64,000 nucleotides of DNA, from assembly GCF_900167025.1 (NCBI RefSeq), contig NZ_FUXC01000010.1:1-64000 (forward strand), in the 5' to 3' direction. The DNA is from Treponema berlinense. Lineage in GTDB: Bacteria > Spirochaetota > Spirochaetia > Treponematales > Treponemataceae. A program made the position numbers and the translations under genes. Positions 1 to 6,772 of the stretch are shown piece by piece (within the stretch, counting starts at the first letter, position 1; every line of letters begins with the position of its first letter). The notes below the pieces were generated by a model. That model did not search any database. It saw nothing but the letters and a program-made list of their open reading frames with translations, and was not told the DNA's origin.

Positions 1-258
1 CCGGTCTAGTGCGAAAAAACCGAGGGCATCCTTCAGTATGTCATTGGCTTTTTTCAATTCTGCAATTTCTTTCTGCAGTTCCTCGACAGTTTTTGGTTCT
101 TCTGTTGATTTTTCTTTCTTTTCTTTTGTTTTTCTTTTCTTTCTCCAGTCAATTATGGTTGCGTAGTTTATGCCCAGCTGCTGTGCTGCCTTCTTTGGTC
201 CAATCTCATCTGAAAGCGAAATTGCTTCTTCCCTGAATTCTTTGCTGTACCTTTGCAT
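1..258 (-). CDS. IS3-family transposase OrfA, partial (runs off left edge)
   Basis: Read on the minus strand from the ATG at 258, an open frame of 86 codons runs to base 1 without a stop. The first ~40 residues form a helix-turn-helix of the HTH_Tnp_1 type: it opens MQRYSKEFREEAISL, and AAQQLGINYATIIDWRK is the recognition part. A Lys/Glu-rich linker follows, then a leucine-zipper-like coiled coil (LQKEIAELKKANDILKDAL) ending GFFA. This is the usual plan of IS3-family OrfA, which binds the ends of the element and is normally joined to OrfB by frameshifting. OrfB would lie outside the window. The element's tip near 300-345 was not resolved. Confidence 0.85.
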   Translation of the reverse strand, partial: MQRYSKEFREEAISLSDEIGPKKAAQQLGINYATIIDWRKKRKTKEKKEKSTEEPKTVEELQKEIAELKKANDILKDALGFFALDR

Positions 259-337
259 TCGAAATACCTCTCTTTATTTTCGTAAAATTTTAGGTATTTT
301 TCGACTGCACTTTTATTGTATCCTTTCAAATAATCAA

Positions 338-622
338 GGGCGGAATAATACATCTGCAACTACCACATGGACAATTACTTTACCAGAAAGTGTAAATGTT
401 TCTATTCCATGGTCTGTAAGCAGTGAATCTGGTTATGATAAACTTACTGTAACCCTTGACAGTAATACGATATTAAATGCCGTTTCTGGAGACAAGAGTG
501 GAACTATAGAAACAACTTTGTCAGCAGGAACACATACACTAAAAGCAACTTATTCAAAAGATAGTAGTGGTGCTTATGGCTCTGACTGTGCTACAATCAC
601 TTTGTATCAAATTGTTTATTAA
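338..622 (+). pseudogene. 3' remnant of a surface-type protein cut by an IS
   Basis: The frame is open from inside the IS3 sequence to a TAA at 620-622. From about residue GRNNTSATTTW onward the composition changes to Ser/Thr-rich, beta-strand-like sequence (WTITLPESVNVSIPW, GTIETTLSAGTHTLKATY), as in the last beta-sandwich domain of a secreted or surface protein. There is no start codon or signal peptide of its own; the upstream part belongs to the IS. I infer that the insertion separated this tail from its gene. The family is not recognised. A hairpin terminator follows at 644. Confidence 0.5.
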
Positions 623-643
623 TTTATAAGATTCTATTAAAAA

Positions 644-682
644 AAACGACCATTTGCATATTTTATGCTGTGGTCGTTTCTT
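644..682 (+). terminator. Hairpin terminator after the surface-protein stub
   Basis: A 9-bp perfect outer stem (644-652 with 671-679) encloses a second stem GCATA/TATGC, followed by a short T-rich stretch. It probably ended transcription of the gene whose 3' end remains at 338-622. Confidence 0.6.
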
Positions 683-684
683 TA

Positions 685-731
685 CGGCTCGTGAGCCGGT
701 GAAAACATGTAGCGAAGCGGAATGTTTTCAC
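685..731. repeat. Two adjacent perfect hairpins left of the IS200 element
   Basis: CGGCTC/GAGCCG (685-690 with 693-698) is directly followed by a 10-bp perfect inverted repeat GTGAAAACAT/ATGTTTTCAC (699-708 with 722-731). They may be part of a small repeat that served as the target of the IS200 insertion, or an outer part of its left end. Confidence 0.5.
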
Positions 732-781
732 AATAAACCACCTGCTATGCGGGTGGTGGGGAAATGCTTATAGCAAAAAAA

Positions 782-843
782 ACTTTCCTCGAAGGTGTAC
801 AATAGGTTGTTCAAGTCTATTGCGTAACGCCAAGGAGGAAAGT
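782..843 (+). promoter_or_regulatory. Leader stem that hides the tnpA ribosome-binding site
   Basis: ACTTTCCTC (782-790) is the perfect complement of GAGGAAAGT (835-843), which contains the Shine-Dalgarno sequence 3 bases before the ATG at 846. An inner stem CAATAG/CTATTG (800-805 with 817-822) supports the fold. In known IS200 elements a leader hairpin of this kind represses transposase translation. The pairing is seen here; repression is inferred from that family. Confidence 0.75.
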
Positions 844-845
844 AA

Positions 846-1307
846 ATGGCAAATATCAGAGACACGCTGAGCCATACAAAATGGCTCTGTAAATATCATA
901 TAGTATTCACGCCGAAATATCGCCGCAAGGCAATATACGGTCAGTACAAGGAAAGTATCGGCAAGATACTGAGGCAGCTCTGCAGTTACAAGGGAGTCGA
1001 GATAATCGAAGGTCATCTCATGCCAGACCACATACACATGCTCGTAAGTATACCACCGAAGTACAGCGTGTCGCAATTCATGGGGTATCTGAAAGGCAAG
1101 AGTAGTCTGATGATTTTCGACAAGCATGCGAATATGAAATACAAATTCGGTAATAGGCATTTCTGGAGTGAGGGATATTACGTGAGCACGGTAGGGCTCA
1201 ACGAGGCTACAATTCGGAAATATATCGCAGAGCAGGAAGCCCACGATATAGCGATGGATAAACTTACGACAAAAGAATACGAAGACCCTTTCAAGGGTAG
1301 TAAGTAG
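846..1307 (+). CDS. tnpA: IS200/IS605-family transposase (Y1 HUH endonuclease)
   Basis: The protein has 153 residues, the normal size for a Y1 transposase, and looks intact. It cuts and rejoins single-stranded DNA at the hairpin ends of its element. The HUH metal motif is in MPDHIHMLV (about residues 58-67). The nucleophile tyrosine is expected in the C-terminal helix ATIRKYIAEQ (about residue 131). The opening KWLCKYHIVFTPKYRRK is the typical first strand. Start ATG has a strong Shine-Dalgarno sequence that is sequestered in the leader hairpin. No tnpB accompanies it, so this is the IS200 rather than the IS605 arrangement. Confidence 0.93.
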   Translation: MANIRDTLSHTKWLCKYHIVFTPKYRRKAIYGQYKESIGKILRQLCSYKGVEIIEGHLMPDHIHMLVSIPPKYSVSQFMGYLKGKSSLMIFDKHANMKYKFGNRHFWSEGYYVSTVGLNEATIRKYIAEQEAHDIAMDKLTTKEYEDPFKGSK

Positions 1308-1556
1308 TACGAACGCCCCTTCAGGGGCTGCGACGAGTCAATCTGCAATAGACTTGAACGTCAGTGAAAGCCGGGACTTAAGTCTCAGCTTGGGAACCGA
1401 GCCTTATAGGCTGTGTTCAAACCACCCGTTTGACGGTTGGTTTGTGATTATTTATTTGATATTTTATCTAATAAATTTTAGTGCTCTATAAAATGCGCTA
1501 TTTTAGAATAATTTAGGCTAGAATTGACGGATACGCAATCAACTCAATCCGTGTAA

Positions 1557-1733
1557 AAAAGTTCTGTAAGCAAAGTTGTTTGCACGAATACTTACTTCAA
1601 GTCGTCAAGAGTTCCAGAGACGGGCTTTGCCGCTCCAGTTTCACTTGAGGAAGGTTTGCGTCGCACAATCGACTACGAGTTTGTGAAGAAAGTTCAGGGG
1701 CATACATTCAGTTGTGAGAGATGTTTGTGTTGA
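1557..1733 (+). pseudogene. C-terminal remnant of an NAD-dependent sugar epimerase/dehydratase
   Basis: The 469-base space between tnpA and relB holds the right end of the IS and then this open stretch ending at TGA 1731-1733. Its translation includes AAPVSLEEGLRRTIDYEF, which resembles the closing helix region of extended short-chain dehydrogenases acting on nucleotide sugars (P-x-x-x-L-E-E-G-L-x-x-T-I). There is no start codon and the rest of the enzyme is missing. The family call is by pattern only. The last bases overlap the -35 box of the relB promoter. Confidence 0.45.
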
Positions 1734-1767
1734 CAACTCAATAAAAATGTCTTAATTTGTAATTAAG
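1730..1767 (+). promoter_or_regulatory. relB-yafQ promoter with palindromic operator
   Basis: TTGACA (1730-1735), a 17-base spacer and TAATTT (1753-1758) form a sigma-70 type promoter 19 bases before relB. A perfect inverted repeat, CTTAATT-TGT-AATTAAG (1751-1767), covers the -10 box. RelB-type antitoxins repress their own operon by binding palindromes in this position, so this is the likely operator. Promoter and palindrome are seen; binding is inferred. Confidence 0.65.
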
Positions 1768-1776
1768 AGGTATGTT

Positions 1777-2040
1777 ATGGCAACACTTCAATTGCGTGTG
1801 GACGATTCCTTAAAGGCAAAAGCGGATGCCCTTTTTTCATCGCTGGGGATGGACACTTCAACGGCTGTCCGTATTTTTCTTGCTTCTTCAATAGAAAACA
1901 ATGGACTTCCTTTTGATGTAAGGCATAAGACTGATCCGCTTTCATTGGAAACGGCGGTTTCTGACAGCCGAAATCGTACAAATCTGCACGGACCTTTTAA
2001 AACTGCACAAGAGGCGGTTTCTTCTATGCTGGAGGATTGA
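1777..2040 (+). CDS. relB: RelB/DinJ-family antitoxin
   Basis: The protein has 87 residues. The N-terminal part (TLQLRVDDSLKAKADALF, then GMDTSTAVRIFLA) is the ribbon-helix-helix DNA-binding and dimerisation domain of the RelB/DinJ family. The C-terminal part, from about residue 45, is the less ordered region that would wrap and neutralise the toxin. It is followed after one base by the toxin gene, the usual antitoxin-first order. An AAGAGG ribosome-binding site precedes the ATG. A palindrome over the promoter suggests autorepression. It lies between an IS element and gene remnants, consistent with horizontal transfer. Confidence 0.88.
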   Translation: MATLQLRVDDSLKAKADALFSSLGMDTSTAVRIFLASSIENNGLPFDVRHKTDPLSLETAVSDSRNRTNLHGPFKTAQEAVSSMLED

Positions 2041-2041
2041 T

Positions 2042-2320
2042 TTGTACGAGATTGTCTATACAAATCGAATGAAACGTGACGCCAAACTGATGAAGAAAAG
2101 AGGCAGGAATTTAGAAAAACTTGTTGAAGTTTTGAACCTTCTTGCTTCCGGAAATCTGCTGCCGCAAAAATACAAAGACCACCGGCTGACAGGAAATCTT
2201 AATGACTTTCGGGAGTGCCATATAGAACCCGACTGGCTTTTGATGTATCAGATTTTTGAAAACGAACTTATTCTTTCTGCCACAGCAACTGGTTCCCACT
2301 CCGATTTGTTTGGTAAATAA
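2042..2320 (+). CDS. yafQ: YafQ-family mRNA interferase toxin
   Basis: The protein has 92 residues and belongs to the RelE/ParE fold. YafQ toxins bind the ribosome and cut mRNA in the A site. The conserved histidines and aspartate are present: YKDHRLTG, ECHIEPDW and TGSHSDLF. In E. coli YafQ an arginine (R83) precedes TGTH; here that place is alanine (SATATGSH), so activity may be reduced. The start is TTG at 2042, one base after the relB stop and preceded by GGAGG inside relB, so translation is probably coupled. No ATG or GTG start that keeps the N-terminal strand is available. Confidence 0.85.
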   Translation: MYEIVYTNRMKRDAKLMKKRGRNLEKLVEVLNLLASGNLLPQKYKDHRLTGNLNDFRECHIEPDWLLMYQIFENELILSATATGSHSDLFGK

Positions 2321-2360
2321 AATAGTTGAACAAAAAAAACTTCCGCTCCGCTCAAAATAA

Positions 2361-2681
2361 AAGTACGATTCTAGTGATTTCATAATCCTTTACATTGCGG
2401 AGTTCATTCCCCGGAAAGACCACGAGTTTTTCATAAATAATATTCCGGAGCTGAAAAAGTTGATCCCGAATCTTAAAGTCATAATGTCAGGACGCGGTGT
2501 TCAACTTACCTGTCGCATTATTGTTGCAGATGCAGTTAGAAAAGATGAATATCAGAAAAAACTGAATTACGATGCGTTTGAACCAATGAAAAAGAAACGG
2601 CAAGTTGGTTTTTATCGGCAAAATAACTTTGTAAAAATTAAGCGTGTATTGCCTTTGTATCTTGCCGATACCATGCTATAA
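2361..2681 (+). pseudogene. Unrecognised gene remnant
   Basis: The 368 bases between yafQ and fic hold an open stretch of 107 codons without a convincing start (only TTG at 2460 or an internal ATG). The translation is protein-like, with alternating charged and hydrophobic segments (AEFIPRKDHEFFINNI, LKKLIPNLKVIMSGRGV), and ends at TAA 2679-2681. The stop directly upstream at 2358 and the missing start suggest the 3' part of a lost gene. I do not recognise the family. Confidence 0.35.
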
Positions 2682-2682
2682 T
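2655..2682 (+). promoter_or_regulatory. Promoter of fic, possibly leaderless
   Basis: TTGTAT (2655-2660), a 16-base spacer and a consensus TATAAT (2677-2682) lie so close to the ATG at 2690 that transcription would begin at or within a base or two of the start codon. No Shine-Dalgarno sequence is visible. Confidence 0.5.
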
Positions 2683-2689
2683 TTTTCCT

Positions 2690-3592
2690 ATGAGTAAGAT
2701 TTATTACATTTCTGTAGAAGAAGCGGCTCAAAACTGGCAAATCAGCGAGCGCAGTGTGCGCAATTATTGTGCGCATGGGCGTGTTGAAGGTGCTCTTTTG
2801 GAAGGAAAAATCTGGAAGATTCCATCTACCGCACAAAAACCGGAGCGAAAGCCTCGGCATTCTTCTGCAGAAGAAACTCTTCTGACCTTTCTAAAACGAG
2901 AAAAAGAGGCCGGCCTTAAGGGCGGTATTTACCATAAAATCCAGATTGACCTTACTTACAACTCAAACCACATTGAGGGCTCAAATCTTACTCATGACCA
3001 GACCCGTTATATCTTTGAAACAAAAACTCTTGGTGTTACAGATAAAGCTGTAAAGGTTGATGATATTGTTGAAACCGTAAATCACTTTCGTTGTATTGAC
3101 CTTATAATTGAAGGTGCTCATACAAAACTTACGGAAAGTTTCATTAAGCAGCTTCATTTTATTTTGAAATCCGGTACAACAGACAGCCAGAAATCATGGT
3201 TCAGGGTAGGGGATTATAAAATGTTGGAAAACGAAGTAGGTGGGAGTGAAACTACAAAACCTGTAGAAGTAGCCGGTGCTATCAAATCCCTGCTTAAAGA
3301 ATATAATTCAAAAACAAAAATCACTTTTGATGATATTCTGGATTTTCATGTGCGTTTTGAATCTATTCACCCATTCCAGGATGGAAACGGTCGTGTTGGT
3401 CGTCTGATTATGTTTAAAGAATGCCTTAAGCATAACATTGTTCCTTTTATAATTACAGAGGAACTTAAAATGTATTATTACCGTGGCATTAAGAACTGGA
3501 AAACTGAACGAGTCTATTTACGGGATACCTGCCTCACCGGCCAGGATGCAATGAAAGCGATTTTGGATTATTTCGGAATCAAGTATGAATAA
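2690..3592 (+). CDS. Fic-domain protein with N-terminal HTH
   Basis: The protein has 300 residues. Residues ~5-50 (YYISVEEAAQNWQISERSV, then HGRVEGALLEGKIWKIP) look like a MerR/excisionase-type winged HTH. The Fic core carries the complete catalytic motif HPFQDGNGRVGR at about residues 227-238. This motif transfers a nucleotide monophosphate, usually AMP, to a hydroxyl group of a target protein. An inhibitory motif S-N-H-I-E-G sits before the core (S92, E96, G97), which makes it a class II, self-inhibited Fic protein. The target is unknown. It stands alone beside a toxin-antitoxin pair on an accessory stretch and ends at a strong terminator. Confidence 0.9.
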   Translation: MSKIYYISVEEAAQNWQISERSVRNYCAHGRVEGALLEGKIWKIPSTAQKPERKPRHSSAEETLLTFLKREKEAGLKGGIYHKIQIDLTYNSNHIEGSNLTHDQTRYIFETKTLGVTDKAVKVDDIVETVNHFRCIDLIIEGAHTKLTESFIKQLHFILKSGTTDSQKSWFRVGDYKMLENEVGGSETTKPVEVAGAIKSLLKEYNSKTKITFDDILDFHVRFESIHPFQDGNGRVGRLIMFKECLKHNIVPFIITEELKMYYYRGIKNWKTERVYLRDTCLTGQDAMKAILDYFGIKYE

Positions 3593-3665
3593 TTCAAGAT
3601 AATTTTTTACCAATTACCGCTCTGGAACTGGTTGTATATGAACCGGCCTAAATCAAAACTCAACG

Positions 3666-3702
3666 GCTTTGGTAACATTTTGTTGCCGAAGCTTTTTTTT
3701 TA
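3666..3702 (+). terminator. Rho-independent terminator after fic
   Basis: A 12-bp stem with G-T wobbles (3666-3677 with 3681-3692), a TTT loop and a run of T bases. It separates the accessory island from the murE promoter. Confidence 0.75.
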
Positions 3703-3735
3703 CACACGTCTTTCTTTTCAACTTTATTTTTCCCA

Positions 3736-3764
3736 TTGAAGAAACCATTTCTTAGCGGTAAAAT
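3736..3764 (+). promoter_or_regulatory. murE promoter
   Basis: TTGAAG (3736-3741), a 17-base spacer and TAAAAT (3759-3764). The ATG at 3774 is only 9 bases after the -10 box, so the mRNA would have almost no leader. No Shine-Dalgarno sequence is visible. Confidence 0.5.
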
Positions 3765-3773
3765 AAAAATATT

Positions 3774-5480
3774 ATGGCTAAGAATCTTTCGGAGCTTTTG
3801 GGCTCTTTTGACTATATTTCCGTGGAAGGTGACGGAAAAACTGGATGTATCCTTTCTTCGGACTGTGTAATTTCTAACCTTGCTTTTGACAGTCGCGATG
3901 TTTCTGTGGGGTCGCTTTTTTTTGCGCTTCCGGGAACTCATACTACTGGTAATATTTTTATCAGTGACTGCATTAAAAAAGGCGCGGCTGCTGTTATTTT
4001 TCAGGACGATTTTGATGAAAAAACGGCTTTGGAAATTCATGACGCCCTTCAAAATTCCAAGAATAAACCTGTTTTTTTGCGCGTAAAGGACAGCCGTAAG
4101 GTTATGGCGCCTGTTGCAGCCTGTTTTTTTGATTATCCTTCTAAAAAACTCGGCGTTATCGGTGTTACTGGCACTGAAGGCAAATCTTCAACTGTAAGTT
4201 TTATCTGGCAGCTTTTGCGTCTTAACGGTCATAAGGCTGGCTTTATTTCTACCGTTCAATATTCTGTTGGCGATGAAGCCCTTGCTAATCCTCAGCATAC
4301 TACAACTCCTGAAGCTCCTGTAATTCAAAATTATCTTGCTCAAATGGTTCAGAACGGCTGTGAATATGCTGTAATTGAAACTTCAAGCCATGGTCTTTCT
4401 CCTAAGCTCAACCGCACTGGAAATATTGATTTTGACTGTGGCGTTTTTATGAACGTTACTCTCGAGCATCTTGAATTTCATAAAACTTTTGAGCAGTATC
4501 GCGACGACAAGGCTAATCTTTTTAGAAAACTTGATGAAAATTCTCACCAAAAAACTATTCTCGGAAAAAAAGTTACTGTTCCTTCTTTTGGAATTGTAAA
4601 TCTCGAGGACGAATCTGCCTCTTTCTTTATAAAAGCTACAAAACAGCCGGTTATTGGTTTTACAACGGAAGGCAAGGCCGGAAAACAGGCTGTTGCTGGT
4701 CTTGAAGAACAAAAGCCTCTTCCTCCTGTTCCTCCTTCCATTCCTTATCTTGTTGGCCGTAACATTGCGAGCGCGGCTTATGGGCTTTCTTTTAGCATTG
4801 TTGAGCCGAATCTTGTCGATAAAAATTCAAAACCTGTTGCCGCAGGCGTAATACATATCAAGGCTTCTCTTCCTGGTGCTTTTAACGCATACAATATTAT
4901 GGCTTCTTTGATTGCCGTGAGCCGTCTGACTTCGACTCCGCTCGAAAAAGTTGCAGAAAAGGTTTCTGAACTTGTGCCTGTAAAAGGCCGCATGACGGAA
5001 ATTGATGAAGGCCAGCCTTTTGAAGTTATCGTGGATTACGCCCATACTCCTTCTAGTTTTGAGACTATTTTTCCGCCGTTAAAAAGACGCGCTTCTGGAA
5101 AAATTATAAGTCTTTTTGGTTCTGGCGGTGAACGCGATTTAAAAAAACGTCCTTTGCAGGGCGCTATTGCCGCTCGTTTTTGCGACGTTGTGATTTTGAC
5201 CGATGAAGATCCGCGTGGTGAAGACAGCGTTGCTCTTCTTGAACAGATTGCTGTTGGTGCAAAAAAAGAAGGAAAAATTTTGAATAAGGATTTGTTTATA
5301 ACTGCTGACCGTCCGTCGGCAATTCGTCAGGCTTTTAAAATGGCCCAAAAAAGCGATATTGTTCTTTTGCTTGGAAAAAGCCATGAAAATTCAATCATTT
5401 ATAAAGACGGGCCTCATCCTTACGATGAAATTTCTGAAGCAAAAAAGGCCCTTGCAGAAATGGGCTACAAGGCGAATTAG
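3774..5480 (+). CDS. murE: UDP-N-acetylmuramoyl-tripeptide synthetase (MurE)
   Basis: MurE adds the third amino acid to UDP-MurNAc-L-Ala-D-Glu in the cytoplasm. The 568-residue protein has the Mur ligase plan: N-terminal UDP-binding domain, ATP loop VTGTEGKSSTVSF (about residues 129-141), substrate segment TTTPEAP, and a C-terminal domain with VDYAHTPSSFE. The motif that selects the diamino acid reads DEDPRGED (about residue 475) where DAP-adding enzymes have DNPR. Treponemes are reported to use ornithine, so this may be an ornithine-adding variant; that is inference. It is longer than most MurE because of an insert around residues 255-330. It heads a run with ddl (18 bases downstream) and murD. 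Confidence 0.93.
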   Translation: MAKNLSELLGSFDYISVEGDGKTGCILSSDCVISNLAFDSRDVSVGSLFFALPGTHTTGNIFISDCIKKGAAAVIFQDDFDEKTALEIHDALQNSKNKPVFLRVKDSRKVMAPVAACFFDYPSKKLGVIGVTGTEGKSSTVSFIWQLLRLNGHKAGFISTVQYSVGDEALANPQHTTTPEAPVIQNYLAQMVQNGCEYAVIETSSHGLSPKLNRTGNIDFDCGVFMNVTLEHLEFHKTFEQYRDDKANLFRKLDENSHQKTILGKKVTVPSFGIVNLEDESASFFIKATKQPVIGFTTEGKAGKQAVAGLEEQKPLPPVPPSIPYLVGRNIASAAYGLSFSIVEPNLVDKNSKPVAAGVIHIKASLPGAFNAYNIMASLIAVSRLTSTPLEKVAEKVSELVPVKGRMTEIDEGQPFEVIVDYAHTPSSFETIFPPLKRRASGKIISLFGSGGERDLKKRPLQGAIAARFCDVVILTDEDPRGEDSVALLEQIAVGAKKEGKILNKDLFITADRPSAIRQAFKMAQKSDIVLLLGKSHENSIIYKDGPHPYDEISEAKKALAEMGYKAN

Positions 5481-5498
5481 AGGAGTTAAAAAATAAAA

Positions 5499-6629
5499 AT
5501 GAATGTGACTGTTATTTACGGCGGAAAGTCTGGCGAACACGAGGTTTCTCTGGTTTCTGCGGCTTCTGTTGCTAGAAATATCGACAAAAAACATAAAATC
5601 ACCCTGATTGCAATTACAAAGACCGGAAAATGGTTTTTGCAGCCGGAAACTGAGCTAGAAAGAATCAGAAACGATGAAAAATCTCATTTTGAAATAACCG
5701 AAGACACAAAAAATGAGGTTTTTGCAATTCCCGGCGGCGGAAAGGAAAGAGCCTTTGTCGTAAACGGATGCGAAATTCCGTGCGATGTGGTTTTTCCGGT
5801 TTTGCACGGAACTTTTGGCGAAGACGGAACGATTCAGGGGCTTTTTGAAATGATTGGCGTTCCTTACGTCGGATGTAGTCCTTTGGGTTCTGCAATTACG
5901 ATGGACAAAGAAAAAACAAAGGCTGTGCTTGAAAATGCCGGAATTCCTGTTGTTCCTGGAATTTGCGTAAGAAGAAGCGACCTTGCTGACTGGAAAAAAT
6001 ACGATGAAATTTTGGAAAATGCCCAAAAACAGCTTGGTTTTCCGATGTTTGTAAAACCTTGTTCTGCAGGTTCGTCTGACGGAGCTAATCTTGCCGTTGA
6101 CCTGCGTCATTTGAACAGCGCAATTATTGATGCTTTTAATTGGGACGATAAAATTCTTATTGAAAAGGCTGTAAACGCCCGCGAAATTGAATGTTCTGTA
6201 ACTGGAAATCCTACAATCTGTGATGGACAGAAAAGTTTTGAGGTTTTGACGGCTTATGGTCCTGGAGAAATTGCTCCTAAGCATGATTTTTATGATTACG
6301 ATGCAAAATACAATGATCCTGACGGCGCTGAGCTTTTGATTCCTGCGCGGCTCGAAGATGATAAATTGGAAGAAATTCGGAATTTGGCAAAAAAAGCGTT
6401 TGCTGTTCTTGATTTGTGCGGATTGAGCCGTGTTGATTTTTTTATGGACAGGGATTCTTCTGAAATTTATTTGAACGAAATAAATACAATGCCTGGTTTT
6501 ACGCAAATTTCGATGTTCCCGAAGATGTGCGCAAAATTTGGTCTTGATTTTACTGCGCTGACCGAACTTTTGATGGACGAAGCCCTGTCAAAATTTGAAG
6601 CGGCTTCTAAATTAAAGACATCGCGCTGA
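5499..6629 (+). CDS. ddl: D-alanine--D-alanine ligase
   Basis: Joins two D-alanines with ATP to make the dipeptide that ends the peptidoglycan stem. The 376-residue protein is a typical ATP-grasp Ddl: N-terminal VIYGGKSGEHEVSL, then VLHGTFGEDGTIQGL, the ATP-grasp entry TMDKEKTKAVLENAGIPVVPG spread over residues ~140-160, and the metal-binding end LNEINTMPGFT. AGAGGAG precedes the ATG. It follows murE directly and probably shares its transcript. A palindromic repeat separates it from murD. Confidence 0.95.
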   Translation: MNVTVIYGGKSGEHEVSLVSAASVARNIDKKHKITLIAITKTGKWFLQPETELERIRNDEKSHFEITEDTKNEVFAIPGGGKERAFVVNGCEIPCDVVFPVLHGTFGEDGTIQGLFEMIGVPYVGCSPLGSAITMDKEKTKAVLENAGIPVVPGICVRRSDLADWKKYDEILENAQKQLGFPMFVKPCSAGSSDGANLAVDLRHLNSAIIDAFNWDDKILIEKAVNAREIECSVTGNPTICDGQKSFEVLTAYGPGEIAPKHDFYDYDAKYNDPDGAELLIPARLEDDKLEEIRNLAKKAFAVLDLCGLSRVDFFMDRDSSEIYLNEINTMPGFTQISMFPKMCAKFGLDFTALTELLMDEALSKFEAASKLKTSR

Positions 6630-6648
6630 TTTTTTTAGAAAAATTTCT

Positions 6649-6744
6649 GCGTTAGCGGGTGGAGTGGCGGCTGTGCCGTTCCGGGGCTTTGCACCGGAAT
6701 GAAACCACGCAACACGCGACCTGCCAAAATGGCAGGAAACGCCC
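6649..6744 (-). repeat. Palindrome-rich dispersed element, family 1 (ddl-murD space)
   Basis: Read on the minus strand it starts GGGCGTTTCC, continues with a hairpin (CCTGCC/GGCAGG), GGTCG, further GC-rich palindromes, and ends CTAACGC. The same start, GGTCG core and end occur at 15939-16064 and inside polA at 41274-41344. It lies in an apparent operon between ddl and murD, so it is transcribed and will fold. Confidence 0.7.
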
Positions 6745-6772
6745 GTCTTAAAAATTTTATTGGAGGCAAAAA

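Larger units (their letters stand above)
733..1447 (+). mobile_element. IS200/IS605-type insertion sequence, apparently complete
   Basis: A single-gene element of about 0.7 kb, the size usual for IS200. The left end has a perfect 8-bp hairpin with a TAT loop (738-745 with 749-756). The right end has an imperfect 10-bp hairpin (1418-1427 with 1435-1444). Both share the motif AACCACC, and there are no long terminal inverted repeats, as expected for elements moved by a single-strand HUH transposase. A GCCCC/GGGGC hairpin follows the gene at about 1315-1328. The exact cleavage points cannot be fixed without an empty site; the limits given are the outer hairpins. Confidence 0.7.

Noticed and set aside
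5655-6506. Minus-strand frame of 283 codons opposite ddl
   Set aside because: Composition (Arg/Phe/Asn-rich) is that of an antisense shadow; ddl is certain.
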